From NCBI RefSeq assembly GCF_032854445.1, contig NC_088296.1, positions 928,001-992,000 of the forward strand: a stretch of 64,000 bases of DNA, in the 5' to 3' direction. Shown here piece by piece: positions 44,261 through 55,590 of this stretch (the first letter of the stretch is position 1; each line of letters starts with the position of its first letter). The notes beneath the pieces are model-generated. The model had not been told where the DNA came from, searched no databases, and saw nothing but the letters and a program-made list of their open reading frames with translations. The position numbers and the translations under genes are program-made. The DNA is from Liolophura sinensis (Eukaryota > Mollusca > Polyplacophora > Chitonida > Chitonidae).

Positions 44261-47200
44261 ATGAATAACAGCCAGGGCGCAGCAGAAGATAACATCCGGG
44301 CACTTTTGAGCTCCGTCCTTCGAGGAGGGCGTCACGTGGACTGGCAAGACGTCGCGCATGCACACCAGACTCTTCTGATGAAGCTGTGTTACTACGATCC
44401 TGGGGATGACTCGATTCTTGAAATACTGGACAACGTCTTCTCGCTGAATCCTGACGTGAATCTGCGAGACCATTACGATAGGACGGCGTTTGCGCATGCG
44501 TGTATTTCACAAAACTACTCCATGGTTGACGCCCTGCTCTTTCTGGATTCGACTCTCATTGACACGGTGGATAAGGAAGAGTGCACTCCCCTTATTTACG
44601 CTATCAAAGCGGACGATGAACATTTGGTGGACAAAATACTCTCCCACCCGAAAGCCAGAACTTCTAGACTCCTGTTCACCCGGACGAAAGGTACACCAGC
44701 TGTTATTCTACACTAATAGTAATATAATGGGCGTTCCATTCTTGTCATATAGATAAATGTATCTTGATAACAGTGATCGCTTTATAGTTTATATCCGTAA
44801 ATCCTACCAGCCTGTATCAAGGTCTGTATCAAGCTGATAAGTCAGAAAACGAATATATTAGGTGGTATTCCCCAGTACCGGGGACGCCGCCACCACTTTG
44901 AGATTTTGCTTATATAACATATACCATACAAATGTCGGTGCCATACAAATGTCGGTGTCATACAAATGTCGGTGCCAAACAAATGTCGGTGCCATACAAA
45001 TGTGGGTGCCATACAAATGTTGGTGTATATGCATGTCCAACAATGGGGAGTTCGTAAAACTGCTTCCTTCCTGTATCTAGACGATCCTATGGTGTGAACT
45101 CGTTTGTTCTTTCCTTATTAAGTCACAATTATCGGTGTATTTTATTTATTTATTTATTTGATTGCTGTTTTACGCCAAGAATATTTTACTTATACGACGG
45201 CGGCCAGCATTACGGTGGGTGGAAACCGGGCAAAGCCCGGGGGAAACCCACGACCATCCGCAGGTTGCCATTATCGGTGTATGTGTGTTCATAAAACATA
45301 GTACACACGCTCTGCAACGTCACAGAAGAAAACCATGCGTTTCATTGTTATTTACCCCCTCTGTGTAGCTGGTCCTCGAGTCTCCTATTTCTGTTACAGT
45401 CACTTACATGTATAACTACAGTTGTATTGAAGTGAACCCGAAAACCGTTCGACAAAAGGTGTGTTGCGCACATCGGTATATAATTGTATTGAAGTGAGGC
45501 TTGAAGCTTGTGAGAAGTGAGGGGATGGAAGGGGCAAATGTCCACAAACGCAGCTAATTATACGGAAGTGTCGCTTTAGTCATTCAGCAATATAGGTCTG
45601 TGGTAACCCTGTCCGGGGGACGTGTATATCACTCAATACCTTAATCTAACGCCATGTTTGTCTGTTGACAAGGTTACCTCCGTTTATTCAGCATTTACGG
45701 CTGTCAAACCAATGGAGGCAGTTTGGGTCTAAATTCTGCACTGAGTTGATGGATCTTTTGGAGGATAAGTTCCTTACACGGTTGTTAAGTGAGAGGATAT
45801 AAAACATACGCGGTTAGTAACCGCCATAACGCTCAATGCTCACACCTCGACCAGGACGAAGGTTACTGACCTCATATATTTCCGTATCCTGTCATTTTTC
45901 GGTATCCTGTCATATTTCCATATCCTGTCATATTTCCCTATCCCCTACTAGATATTAGACCCTATCCCGCCATATTTCCCTATCCCTTCATATTTCCATA
46001 TCCCGTCACATTTCCGTATCCCGTAGCATTTCCGTATCCCGTCACATCTCCCTATTCTGTCATATTTCTGTATCATATCATATTTTTGTATCCTGTCATA
46101 TTTTCGTATCCCGTCACATTTCCATATTCTGTTATATTTCCGTATCCTGTCATATTTTTGTACCCTGTAATATTTCCGTATCCTGTCATATTTCTGTATC
46201 CTGTCAAATTTCCCTATTCTGTCATATTTCCGAATCTTGTCACATTTCCCTATCCTGTCATATTTCACTATCCTGTCATATTCTTGTACTCTGTCATATT
46301 TCCGTATCCCGTCATGTTTTCGTGTCCTGTCATATTTCCGTATTCTGTCAGTCAGTAACTGTGTAATTAATAAACCTATATATAATAGAATATAATTAAA
46401 GACGAGGTCCTGCTTCACACTAGCGCCACCTGATGGGATTAAAAATAAGCCGCCTCCCCATTAATGGTTTGGTGAAACAGGCCTTACTCAGGTACCTGAT
46501 GAAGGGTTATGCATTTCCTCCACTCTTGAACAATTAAGACGTTTTTCAATCAAACAAATATTCTTGTTTACACCCTGAACGAGTTTTACTAGTACTCTGG
46601 TCCATCACATTTTAATCGCTGTACATATGTTTACATCTGTTGTAGGAAAAACCCCGGTAGATCTGGCTGCCTCTCTTGGAAACCCTGCGATCATGGACGT
46701 CTTAAACAGCTTCAGGCGGTACACATCCATGACGGATACTAAGGACTGTGAGAAGGCCTTCAGGCGAAGGTCAGCTTTACCGGAGGTTCGGAGCCCTTGT
46801 AAAGGCCCTCCGCATTGTAGCCCTCCGTCCAGAGCCTTCATCACTGCAAAGTCCCACAGCGATCCTCTTCTGCTGACTAGAGTCCGGCAGAGGAAGTCTT
46901 TAGCGCCTGAGGTAGAAATGTCTCTGGGTTCGCTGAGCAGACGACAGCTGAGTCATCATAGCGGTTCACATGACAGAGTCAACGATCAGGGCGTTATTCA
47001 CTGCACGGACAGGCTGTCCCCGCCGCCAGATTCCGCACTCTCTCAGAGACGCGGCTCCCTCTCTTTACCGGACCTCTCTCTTATCCCTAGAGTGATTCTC
47101 GATCCGGGCTCTGATTCGGAAGAGAGCGAAGCGGAAAGCTGCAGGGACAACTCGCACGAGGAAAGATGTGACACGAGTGACGACAGCGATGCTGAGCAAG

Positions 47201-47625
47201 ATCTGACGGAGGAGGAGGACTTGCTCAGAATGTCAGCAGCAAACGCTAGAAGAAACTCGATATCGCTGCCCGATCTATGCTTACAAACGTTAATACCACA
47301 GAAACACAAAACACCGGAGTCGAAATTTTCGTCTCATGGTAGTAACTCCCACACGGACCTTCCATCGTTAACCAAGCAAAATGAACGCCGTCTCCAACCC
47401 GGAAACAGAATCAGTGACTTGCGACTTCCGGCCATTACTATGTGCAACTCACCCAGTTTACCCACACTGGATAGGAAATCCCTCCAGACTCAAGGATTGC
47501 AGAAACATAACTCCGCCCAGAATCTGAACCTGTCAGTCAGGCGACCAATCGCTGGTGATGCGGACAGCTTACATAGACTGCTAGGCCGACGAAAAGATGA
47601 CGTCGTCTTACAGTCTATCACGTGA
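44261..47625 (+). CDS. Ankyrin-repeat protein, ANKRD34-like, two exons
   Basis: Exon 1 is 44261-44690 and exon 2 46646-47625, joined in phase 1 (AAG|GTACAC ... TTGTAG|G) to give 469 aa. The first ATG in frame is at 44261. Residues 38-130 form ankyrin-type repeats (TLLMKLCYY, DRTAFAHACIS, CTPLIYAIKADDEHLVDKIL). A further repeat, G144-K-T-P-V-D-L-A-A-S-L-G, spans the splice. The rest looks disordered, with an acidic stretch at 294-337 and two copies of R-R-x-S-x-S-L-P-D-L-x-L (278-289, 345-356) that look like basophilic kinase sites. Repeat spacing and YAI-x-x-x-D recall vertebrate ANKRD34, whose function is poorly known. The family name is an inference; that it is a real gene is well supported. 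Confidence 0.8.
44918..45030. repeat. Minisatellite, about 17-bp unit x 6-7
   Basis: Unit CATACAAATGTCGGTGC with C/T variants. Confidence 0.93.
45141..45269 (-). mobile_element. SINE family A, 5'-truncated, 13-bp target duplication
   Basis: ATTATCGGTGTAT at 45128-45140 and 45270-45282. The element ends at CATCCGCAGGTTGCC, well short of the tRNA head. Confidence 0.95.
45868..46350. repeat. Minisatellite, 18-bp unit x about 26
   Basis: Unit CATATTTCCGTATCCTGT with many variants (TTTTTG, TTCCCT, CCCGTC). Degenerate at its left edge. Confidence 0.95.
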
Positions 47626-47845
47626 TACCTGGCCCCGGGCATAAATTTATTTAGTTGTAGTACATTTTTTGGAAGTTATTCAGAACTTTTTTTCTGATAA
47701 TCTAATTCAATGCAAAACTTTTGGAGCATGTGAAATGGTTTCGTTTTACTTATTTGTTTATTTAATGAGTGTTAAAGTTGTACAAAGCAATTTTGACTTG
47801 TACAGGAGCTGCCAAGTATGTAGGTGCAAGAGTACCCATTCGTTA

Positions 47846-47938
47846 CTTATTTATTTCATTTGTGTTTTACGCCGTACTGAAGAATATTTCACTTATACGA
47901 CAGCGGCCAGCATTATGGTGGGAGGAAACCAGGCAGAG
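47846..47938 (-). mobile_element. SINE family A, strongly truncated, 10-bp target duplication
   Basis: CCATTCGTTA at 47836-47845 and 47939-47948. Only about 90 bases of the 3' part are present, ending GGAAACCAGGCAGAG. Confidence 0.93.
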
Positions 47939-48089
47939 CCATTCGTTAGTTAGGTTACGAACTCCTGGCTTGATGTCGTGGTAATACCAATGAGAGTTGG
48001 GTGCGAGTCTAAGACGTCATTGGTGGAGAGAGATTGGGGCGCGAGGCATGGCCTGTTACGTCTGTACGTGTGCCGTATGCCAGGTTTTT

Positions 48090-48253
48090 ATATTATTTAT
48101 TTATTTGGTTTATTACGCCGTACTCGAGAATATTTCACTTGCACGACGGCAGCCGGCATTATGGTGGGTGGAAACCGGCCACAGCCCGTGAGAAACCCAC
48201 GACCATCCGCAGGTTGCTGAGACATTCCCACTTCCGACGAAGCTAGCATGAGT
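48090..48253 (-). mobile_element. SINE family A, truncated
   Basis: TTATTTATTTGGTTTATTAC, GGCATTATGGTGGGTGGAAA to GAAGCTAGCATGAG. Confidence 0.9.
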
Positions 48254-48334
48254 AAGTTTTTACATAGTAAGAAGAACTGCTTCGATAGAACACCTAGTAT
48301 TACAATGCTTGTGTAGTGTAACGTTCGTTACGAT

Positions 48335-48516
48335 GGCAGCCAGTATGATGCTGTGAGAAAACAGGGCAGAGGCTGTGAGAAACCCACGACAATCCGCTGG
48401 CAGACCTTCCCACGAACGCCCGAGAGGAAACCAGCATGAGCTGGACTTGAACTCACAATGGCATTGGTGAGAGGCTGTTGAGCTCTACTCTACTAGCACG
48501 CTAGCCACGGAGGCCA
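48335..48516 (-). mobile_element. SINE family A, tail missing
   Basis: ACGATGGCAGCCAGTATGAT through GAGCTGGACTTGAACTCACA to CTAGCCACGGAGGCCA. It lacks the A/T-rich tail and may be one half of an older copy. Confidence 0.85.
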
Positions 48517-48780
48517 TTTCTTAAATGTGTATATTAAGAAGTGCTCTGACCGAATACCATCAATTGTAGCTTAAACGTTTGCGCAGTCTAACGCTCTTTC
48601 AAGGTGTCTTTTCGTCTACCTGTATGGCGTGTCTGTTCATAACGTCACTGATGTGTTGAGGTTATGTAAGCCGGGTTTTCTTGCAAACTTCTTGAAGCTG
48701 ACCTCCATCGTTAGAAATTCGTATGTGTGGTCACTAAATAAACCCAAGTAAACAAGTGGCGAGATCTGTAAGGTACTTCA

Positions 48781-48890
48781 CGAAGGTCGGTGGTTTTCTC
48801 CGCGCACGGCGAGGTTTCTTCCACTGTCTAATTAAGTGAAAAATTACTTCGTACGGTTGTAAAAACCAATCAAATGAAAAAAAAAAAGCA
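48781..48890 (+). mobile_element. SINE family A 3' fragment
   Basis: GAAGGTCGGTGGTTTTCTCC, GAGGTTTCTTCCACTG and AAAAACCAATCAAATG with poly-A. Confidence 0.7.
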
Positions 48891-49034
48891 AATACAGTCT
48901 GATCTGAACTTTCCAGCCTCCGGTAACATGTATACGTAAGGTTGTATTGTTTTGTTTGTTTGAAGTTTCAGGCCAAAATCAATCATGTTTTACACAAATC
49001 TGTTCGTCAAAGTAAATAGGGGCCTAGAGCAATA

Positions 49035-49085
49035 AATTAGGACGGAGTCGTGTAAAGAGAAGCAGTCAACCGTTTTCAGTGACTG
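49035..49085 (+). repeat. Interspersed repeat R3, copy 3 (partial)
   Basis: AAAGAGAAGCAGTCAACCGT and TTTTCAGTGACTG match the R3 copies at 23975 and 26978. Confidence 0.5.
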
Positions 49086-49754
49086 GGTTCGGGTTAACGG
49101 ATTGTGGTAACAAGATTGCCCAAAGTAAAGCAGTTCCAGTTGGCAGGGACCTTACATGCACCACGACTTGAAGACGCAAGCGAATCCCGCAATACACTGC
49201 TAATTTAGACAGCGACGTCATGGTGTCAGGTGGATTGAAAAGCTGCCCAAAGATCCTCAAAAAGGACTAATGAACAACTGTTCGATATTTGTGACGTCAT
49301 CGTTCGTTCTCGTTGCTATAGGTCACACATTAGCTGTCACGAGAGTTAGATTCCCGAAACGCTTTAAAGACACTCTTTTCTCCTGTTCAAAAGAACAGCG
49401 AGCTTTCCTACTTCTGACAGATAAAGAAAAAACCATTACTTAACACAGCTCATTCCCGTCTTGGTTTAATCTCTTAACAACTTGAGCCTTAATTAGTTAT
49501 TGTTATTCGGCCCCGTAACCATGGATTTAGTTATTAAGGACATCGATTCTGGCGAGAAGAAAAAACGACTAGTGTCAGTGCTGTGGCGAAGTAAGAATAG
49601 CAATCACGAAATCTTAAAACGCCATTTTGACTGAGATTCTGTGTGAGATTTTTTTTTCAGCAAGATCTTCACGGATTCTTTAAGTGCGATATTTGCTTTA
49701 CAGAATTTTACTCCAATCATTTTTGATATACTTCATTTATGTACATGTTTATTC

Positions 49755-50400
49755 TACCAAGGTGTGGAAATCTGTTTTGAGTGGGTCCCAGGCCATTCTA
49801 GTATTGCAAGTAATGAATGGGCGGACAAGCTAGCGAAACAAGCGCTGTCTCATTTTCTCATTTGCAATGTATACATTTAGGCGGAATTTTATTTCAATTT
49901 GGCAGGAAGACTGGGACACCTCCACTAAATGGAGATATTTTAAAAATTTAATGACAGTGTTTCTAATTCTCACCTTGTTAATCTTTCTTCCAGTCGCAAC
50001 AGATTGAGGAGCGGGCACATTCGAGCGAATTCTTATTTAAACAGATTTCATTTACATGATACGAGTGTTTGTGATCATTGCCTGGTTGAGGAAACAATTG
50101 AGAATGTGTACTTCCGATGCCCACAATATACTATCCAGAGACATCGCTATTATGCGGAACTACTCCGTGCTGGCATCACAGACCCCCGCCCACACAATGT
50201 TTTAAGGCATGGCAAGAAGTCTGGGAGAGCCTTCGAAGCTACAGTAAGGTTCCTGCTTCCATGTGCTAGGAGAAAATTACGAAAAAAAAGTATAGTTCAT
50301 TCTCATGTCTATGTTATAATGCATTCATGTGAACACTACTTGGTTTTAGCACTGATCGTGGCGTGCATCATTCATTAGAATGGAAACGCCATTAGACAAA
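49755..50400 (+). mobile_element. LINE 3' fragment with RNase H domain
   Basis: Frame pieces read FEWVPGHSSIASNEWADKLA (49780-49840), the C-terminal part of an RNase H domain with a conserved D (WADKLAK). After frameshifts, LRSGHIRANSYLNRFHLHDT, then C-D-H-C and E-N-V-Y-F-R-C-P-Q-Y, the zinc-knuckle-like end seen in I-group LINEs. Stops interrupt it; dead copy. Confidence 0.8.
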
Positions 50401-50836
50401 CTACCACCACCAGCAGCAGACGCCAGTTTGTTTCAAAGAGATGTCGTAAAGGGCTTGAGCCATTACATTAAACACGTCCACGGTGAGATGGTCAACCGTC
50501 AGATTGGACTATAGTTAGAACTTGCGATATTTTACTCGATTGTATTTGTTTGACAAATCGCATCGTGTGAACCCCTGCCTGTGGAATCAACTTTTCCTAC
50601 TTCCATTCCACTTGTCAAATTCGAAGAGTCAACAAATTGTGTGGTATAAACGTGGCTCTATACCAATATCCTGCGTTTGTTAGTCTTACAATGACAAAGT
50701 TCCCATTTTGCACCTACATAAAGAATATTTATGGGCCGTGGTAAATTAATAATTCACTTTTTCTCGCTGATATGGAAATATTCTGGTTATCCTGAAAACA
50801 AATAGCACGCTTCTAGAGCAAAATATATACATATAT

Positions 50837-50930
50837 ATTTATTTGAAATGGTGTTTTACGCCATACTCAATGATATTTCATTTATACGTCCGCGGGCAGC
50901 GTTATGGTGGGAGGAAACGACTAAACGATA
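50837..50930 (-). mobile_element. SINE family A 3' fragment
   Basis: TTATTTGAAATGGTGTTTTA, CGCCATACTCAATGATATTT and GCGTTATGGTGGGAGGAAAC. The stretch 50401-50836 before it holds nothing recognised. Confidence 0.8.
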
Positions 50931-51119
50931 TGCCATGAAAACCGGGCACCGAAAATTCATAGCTGAGGTCGGTTTGGTAGATGTAATTACATTTGATACC
51001 TACATTTATTAATGTCTTACATGTACGTAGGAAATTCTCCCTATTCCGCCTCTTGAGGTGCTCTGGTGACAATAAACAATCAATGACACGCGTGTGGTCT
51101 TTTGCTTTCGTTGAAGAAA

Positions 51120-51235
51120 AACTTCTCCTCCATTACATGTGGAAAAGTAACTTGCCAAAGTTGGGTGGTTTTCCCCGGGCAGTCCGGTTTCCTTCATACG
51201 TTACTTACCACTACAAACAACAATCAAAATAAATA
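51120..51235 (+). mobile_element. SINE family A-like 3' fragment
   Basis: GGTTTTCCCCGGGCAGTCCG, GTTTCCTTCATACGT and CAACAATCAAAATAAATAAC. Confidence 0.6.
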
Positions 51236-51259
51236 ACAAAAAAAAACAAAACAAAGAAA

Positions 51260-51712
51260 AATAATAAATTAATAAAAAATGTAAGAAAGCACATACTTTG
51301 TAGTTAAAATCCATGCACAAGTTCAGGTACCGACAGTGCACAAGTTCAGCTACCGGCTGTGCACAAGTGCAGCTACCGGCTGTGCACAAAATCAGGTAGC
51401 GGCTGTGCACAAGTTCAGGTACCAGCAAAAAATAAAAACAAAATATAAATCAATAAAAAATGTAAGAAAGCACATACTTTGTGGTTAAAATCCGTGCACA
51501 AATTCAGGAACCGGCTGTGCACAGAGTCAGGTACCGGCTGTGCATAAGTTCAGGTACCAGTTGTGCACAAACTTAGCTGTCGGCTGTGCGCAAGTTTAGA
51601 TGTTCACTGTGCACAAGTTCAGCTACCGGCTGTGCACAAATTCAGCTACCGGCTGTGCACAAGTTCAGCTGTCCACTGTGCACAAGTTCAGGTACCGGAT
51701 GTGGTTGAGTAA
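51260..51712. repeat. Minisatellite, about 23-bp unit, with a duplicated AT-rich spacer
   Basis: GTGCACAAGTTCAGGTACCG + GCT units lie at 51305-51430 and 51490-51712. The spacer ATGTAAGAAAGCACATACTT is present twice (about 51277 and 51461), so spacer and array were duplicated together. Confidence 0.93.
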
Positions 51713-51739
51713 TGGAAATGTGTTCCTCCTTTGTAAGCA

Positions 51740-51938
51740 ATTATTTATTTGAGGTTTTACGTCGTACTCAAGAATATTTCACTTATGTGATGGCAGCCAG
51801 CATTATGGTGGGGGAGGAAACCGAGCACAGCCCGGGGGAAGCCCACGACCCACCGCACGTTGCTGGCAACCCTTCCCACGTACGTTGAAGAGGAAGCCAG
51901 CATGAGCTGGACATCAATTCACAGCGGCCGCTGTAAAG
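51740..51938 (-). mobile_element. SINE family A, nearly complete
   Basis: TTATTTATTTGAGGTTTTAC, CAGCATTATGGTGGGGGAGG to GAGCTGGACATCAATTCACA. Confidence 0.9.
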
Positions 51939-52017
51939 GGTATACGAGAAGTTTACATAATACACAAATTGACTGAAAGGTTTGTGTATAAAATGATGAC
52001 GGGCTGCCTGAACACTT

Positions 52018-52245
52018 CCTTAACAAAGTGGAAGGGTAGACCGAACTGAGCTGTTTTTGGTGGCCAACAAAGTTGAAGGGTAGGCCGAACTGAGCTGTTT
52101 TTGGTGGCCAACAAAAGGGAAGGGTAGGCCCAACCTAGCTATTTTTGGTGGGCAACAAAGTGGAAGAGTAAGCCAAACGGAGCTGTGTTTGGTGGTCAAC
52201 AAAGTGGAAGGTTAGGCCGAACTGATCTGTTTTCGGTGGCCGTTT
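52018..52245. repeat. Minisatellite, about 43-bp unit x 5
   Basis: Unit AACAAAGTGGAAGGGTAGGC + CGAACTGAGCTGTTTTTGGT. Confidence 0.93.
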
Positions 52246-52554
52246 AGGACTAATTTATTGTTACTATTAGTGTATACTGTAAGTGCCGTAAAGTTTACAG
52301 TAAACAGTTATAACAGTTTGTTGTTAAAGCCACAGTTTCAGTAGATAAAGGGCTGTAAGAACAGACAATTACTGACCACACAGATGCCCTATACAGTATT
52401 TCACAGTGCAGTACTAAGAGCGTATGGGGTCTTGTTAAATAAGATATCAGCTAAGCCCTATGAATCACCCCATTCATTTAACGCGTAAAAATCACAAATG
52501 TATTGTGTATCGTCGTGTACTATGGCTTTCTGCGTGTTGACTATATGACTGATC
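52246..52554. other. Intergenic, nothing recognised
   Basis: A TTACTGTTAAAG-like AT-rich stretch; no feature. Confidence 0.4.
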
Positions 52555-53274
52555 TTAACAGCCTTTCATACACTCTTCCCGGGACTGAGGCTTGATCGTC
52601 GTAGATTTCCTGTTTTGACTCCGGAACTTCCCGTTCACCGAAAGTTCTCTCTTTACCAGTCTAGAATAGTCATCTCCAGTCAACGATCTCAGCTGACAGA
52701 TCGATCGAGGTCGCGCCAAGACGCGAGATTCACGCGATGAATCTAGCGGTGAGCGAGAGAAGACGACAGGGGTCGCTAGCTCGGCTAGCCTCCTCTTGGA
52801 CAGCGGCTTTCCACTCGGTTTCACCAGTACTCGTATTGCAGGTTTCGCTCGTTTTCGTCCAGGAAACGCACTCCAGCCTGAGAAACCAGGAGTACTCCAG
52901 TTGTTTGCTGGTTTCGCAAGATCGCGCACAAATAGAGGGGACTGCTTACGCCACCCACCATTAACATTGCTACCTGTTGTGAGGTTTCGCCATTTCCCAC
53001 CCACAACATCCAAAGGCGTCTCTTTATGTCTTTCGCCACTAACGTCACTGGCTGACGTGTGCTTCGCCGTATCGCAATGCCTTTTGATCGATTTCCCCTT
53101 CTCTTCATTCCCATCGTCCGCTTTCAATGATTGAAGGCTCGTTTCTTTCTTTATGCGACACGTTTCAAAGTCGTAATCCTCAAGCCTAAGGGAAGTTGCT
53201 TTTTTCAGCAGTATGATTTTTTGCCGAAGAGCGAAATCATATGTGTTGTGCCGAACTCTGAGTTCCTTCGTCAT
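52555..53274 (-). CDS. Hypothetical basic protein, 239 aa
   Basis: An uninterrupted frame on the minus strand from ATG (53274-53272, read as M-T-K-E-L-R-V-R) to TAA (52557-52555). It is the longest non-repetitive single-exon frame apart from the ankyrin gene and is GC-richer than its flanks. The first 40 residues look structured (YDFALRQKIILLKKATSLRL); the rest is rich in K, R, S and P and probably disordered. No domain, signal peptide or membrane segment is seen. A TTTATAAGG string lies about 30 bases upstream of the ATG. It could be a genuine single-exon gene, one exon of a larger gene, or chance. Confidence 0.4.
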   Translation of the reverse strand: MTKELRVRHNTYDFALRQKIILLKKATSLRLEDYDFETCRIKKETSLQSLKADDGNEEKGKSIKRHCDTAKHTSASDVSGERHKETPLDVVGGKWRNLTTGSNVNGGWRKQSPLFVRDLAKPANNWSTPGFSGWSAFPGRKRAKPAIRVLVKPSGKPLSKRRLAELATPVVFSRSPLDSSRESRVLARPRSICQLRSLTGDDYSRLVKRELSVNGKFRSQNRKSTTIKPQSREECMKGC

Positions 53275-55457
53275 TTTCGGCCACACACCAGATGATGTCC
53301 TTATAAACTACAGAAGACTCATTTGTACCGCAATGTAATCCCGGTTTCTTAGTCCCAATTTAAAACATTTTAGCGTAACTGGTGTGATAAACTTGGAGCT
53401 GAAGCAAACTACATAAGCAAGGGACAAATCAGTATAATTTGTCAATAGGCGAGAAAGCGTTCTTTGTTCAAGTCAAGACAAAGCAGTCCATCAAAATTTC
53501 TATCGGGTCCAAGCTGTGCTGAAAATCGTGTTGATATGTTGGTTCACCACGCTACCAGTTAGCCCTCATGGTTGCAGAAATGAACAATGCAGACTTCACA
53601 GCTTGGATCTGAATTGTATCAGGCTGGAAATGTTCCTCATTCCCATAGGCGAAAGAGAAAGGTTCTTCCTGCTGTGTCATCGTTCCCTCCTGCTGTCTCA
53701 AACACCTCGATTAGCTCCACAGCCCAGTCCATTCCTCTTGTGCTTCACTGTATAAAATGTTGGGGTGCCCGAAACAATGATAATTCCTGGTTCGATTCAA
53801 GTTGCAAATAATATGTAACTTATAACTCAGGATTTGAAGGTACCTAATCCCATGAAAGTGAAGTGTTTCGCTGGGTCACCAATTTCCTCGATTAGCGCCC
53901 GGTTAGTCCATTCTACTTGAAATTCGGCGTGAGAAGTGCTGGGCCGTTCGAAACAATGGTTATTTTCTGTTCGGTAAATGTCAAGTATTTTGAACGCCTA
54001 CCTTCTATAATGGTTTCTTCACAGCAAACGATTTCCCATTTGAAGACCGCAGTGGATCAGTCACTTGTGGAGAAGGTAGCCCCATTGTCCTGGAGCTTGC
54101 AGGACGTTTCTGAGGCTGGAACAGCCTCGAATTGTGCGCTTGAAAGTACGACAGTCTTTAACATGTCCACCCAGGCAACTTTACCGTTTGGTGCAGGGAA
54201 CTTCACGGTTGTAATGTTGAACCACACAGCGCATTTTTTTACCGTCCGAGTGCTTTCCAGGCTACTACACACATTGCGTATCAAAATCCTACCGCTGGGT
54301 TTCACGGTTAATAACATGGTATGACACGCACCAAAACAGTATTGCGTTCACCAAGAATGAGCTGTTCAACAGATAAGTTGGATTCACCAGGGACAACCTC
54401 CTAATAACAGCGTTATACAATGCAGGTGTACCGAATACGGCAATTGACTTTTATACGGTATATCGTTATATGTATTCAGAATCAAAAGGAACCCATTCCT
54501 CTAATGTGCTAACAATTCCTGCTAGACATGTCTAATCTCTCTCATCAGTTCCGCCACCCACTGGATGTTTACCCACGCACCGCAATGTTTGGGTCTGTCT
54601 TCCCTCCCTATTACGGGATACACAACTGGCAAATTGCAGGTCACGATCTCCAGTTAGTCGCAAACACATAACCATCTTTCACGATGCCACGACAAGGAAA
54701 CGCCCCAGTAACACGGCATTCAGAGCGAGAATACACACCCAGAACTCTTCGGACGTTTCCGGTCGTCCTCAAACTCAAAACAGCTTCGACAGCATGTAAT
54801 GTACACTCACGCTAGTCTTACAATACCTACATTTCTGAACTTTATATACGCAGTGTTAATGAATCCTTATACGCCATCTTACATACAGTTACAATAGAGT
54901 TTCCAGTTCGAACTCGTTCATCGCATAGTTAAGTCCTGCAGTACCACGTGACCCATCAGAAATGTTAGCAAATATATGCCTTTGGGAGTAAAATTAAATG
55001 TAAATCTTGTTTAACAAATGAGTTTTCGTTTAATAAAATTGTTGAACCCAGATAGTTTGAAGTTTCGTTTTCTTTTTTTTCACCTATTAATTTTGCTAAT
55101 TTATGTCGGCTGAGGGCGTAGCCAAGAAGTCTGGAAAGAACCAACGAATACCCATTATTCGTTTCCCGTTTATATAAGCAGGCATCCAAAGAAGTTATAA
55201 AAACATACCGGAATTTTTGGGCAAAAAAAATCGACCAGCGCAAAACTAGTAAATCTTTATGCTATTTTGTAACATTACCTTTCACAAAATATCAGCCTCG
55301 TCTTGGCATCTGTTATCGTTCAAAATCTGTAATAAAATTCCTACAGTGAGTAGTCTTATAACTTTTTAAAAATTTTGGAATTGTTTCAACACTATATGTA
55401 TATATGTAATCCCCTGTGGTCTTGGTTTCCACATGAAGGGCCGCATGCCACAATAAA
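53275..55457. other. Intergenic with an internal duplication, no supported gene
   Basis: Related segments around 53700-53790 and 53885-53970 share CCTCGATTAG and TCGAAACAATGGTTATT-like strings. An open frame at 53917-54324 has no recognisable domain. The remainder is AT-rich without features. Confidence 0.4.
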
Positions 55458-55590
55458 TGTACGATATACTCCAGTATATTTCACTCGTACGACTACGGCC
55501 AGCTTCATGGTGGGTGGAAAGCGGACAGACCCCGCGGGTAACACACAACAACCCACGAGGGCTGCTGCAAGACCTTCCCACGTACGACCA
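55458..55590 (-). mobile_element. SINE family A, diverged fragment
   Basis: ATACTCCAGTATATTTCACT, CGGCCAGCTTCATGGTGGGT and GACCTTCCCACGTACGACC. Confidence 0.8.

Larger units (their letters stand above)
44691..46645 (+). other. Intron of the ANKRD34-like gene
   Basis: 1955 bases from GTACAC to TTGTAG, holding two minisatellites and a SINE. Confidence 0.8.

Noticed and set aside
53917-54324. 135-codon frame
   Set aside because: No recognisable domain; it overlaps a duplicated segment and has no splice or promoter support.
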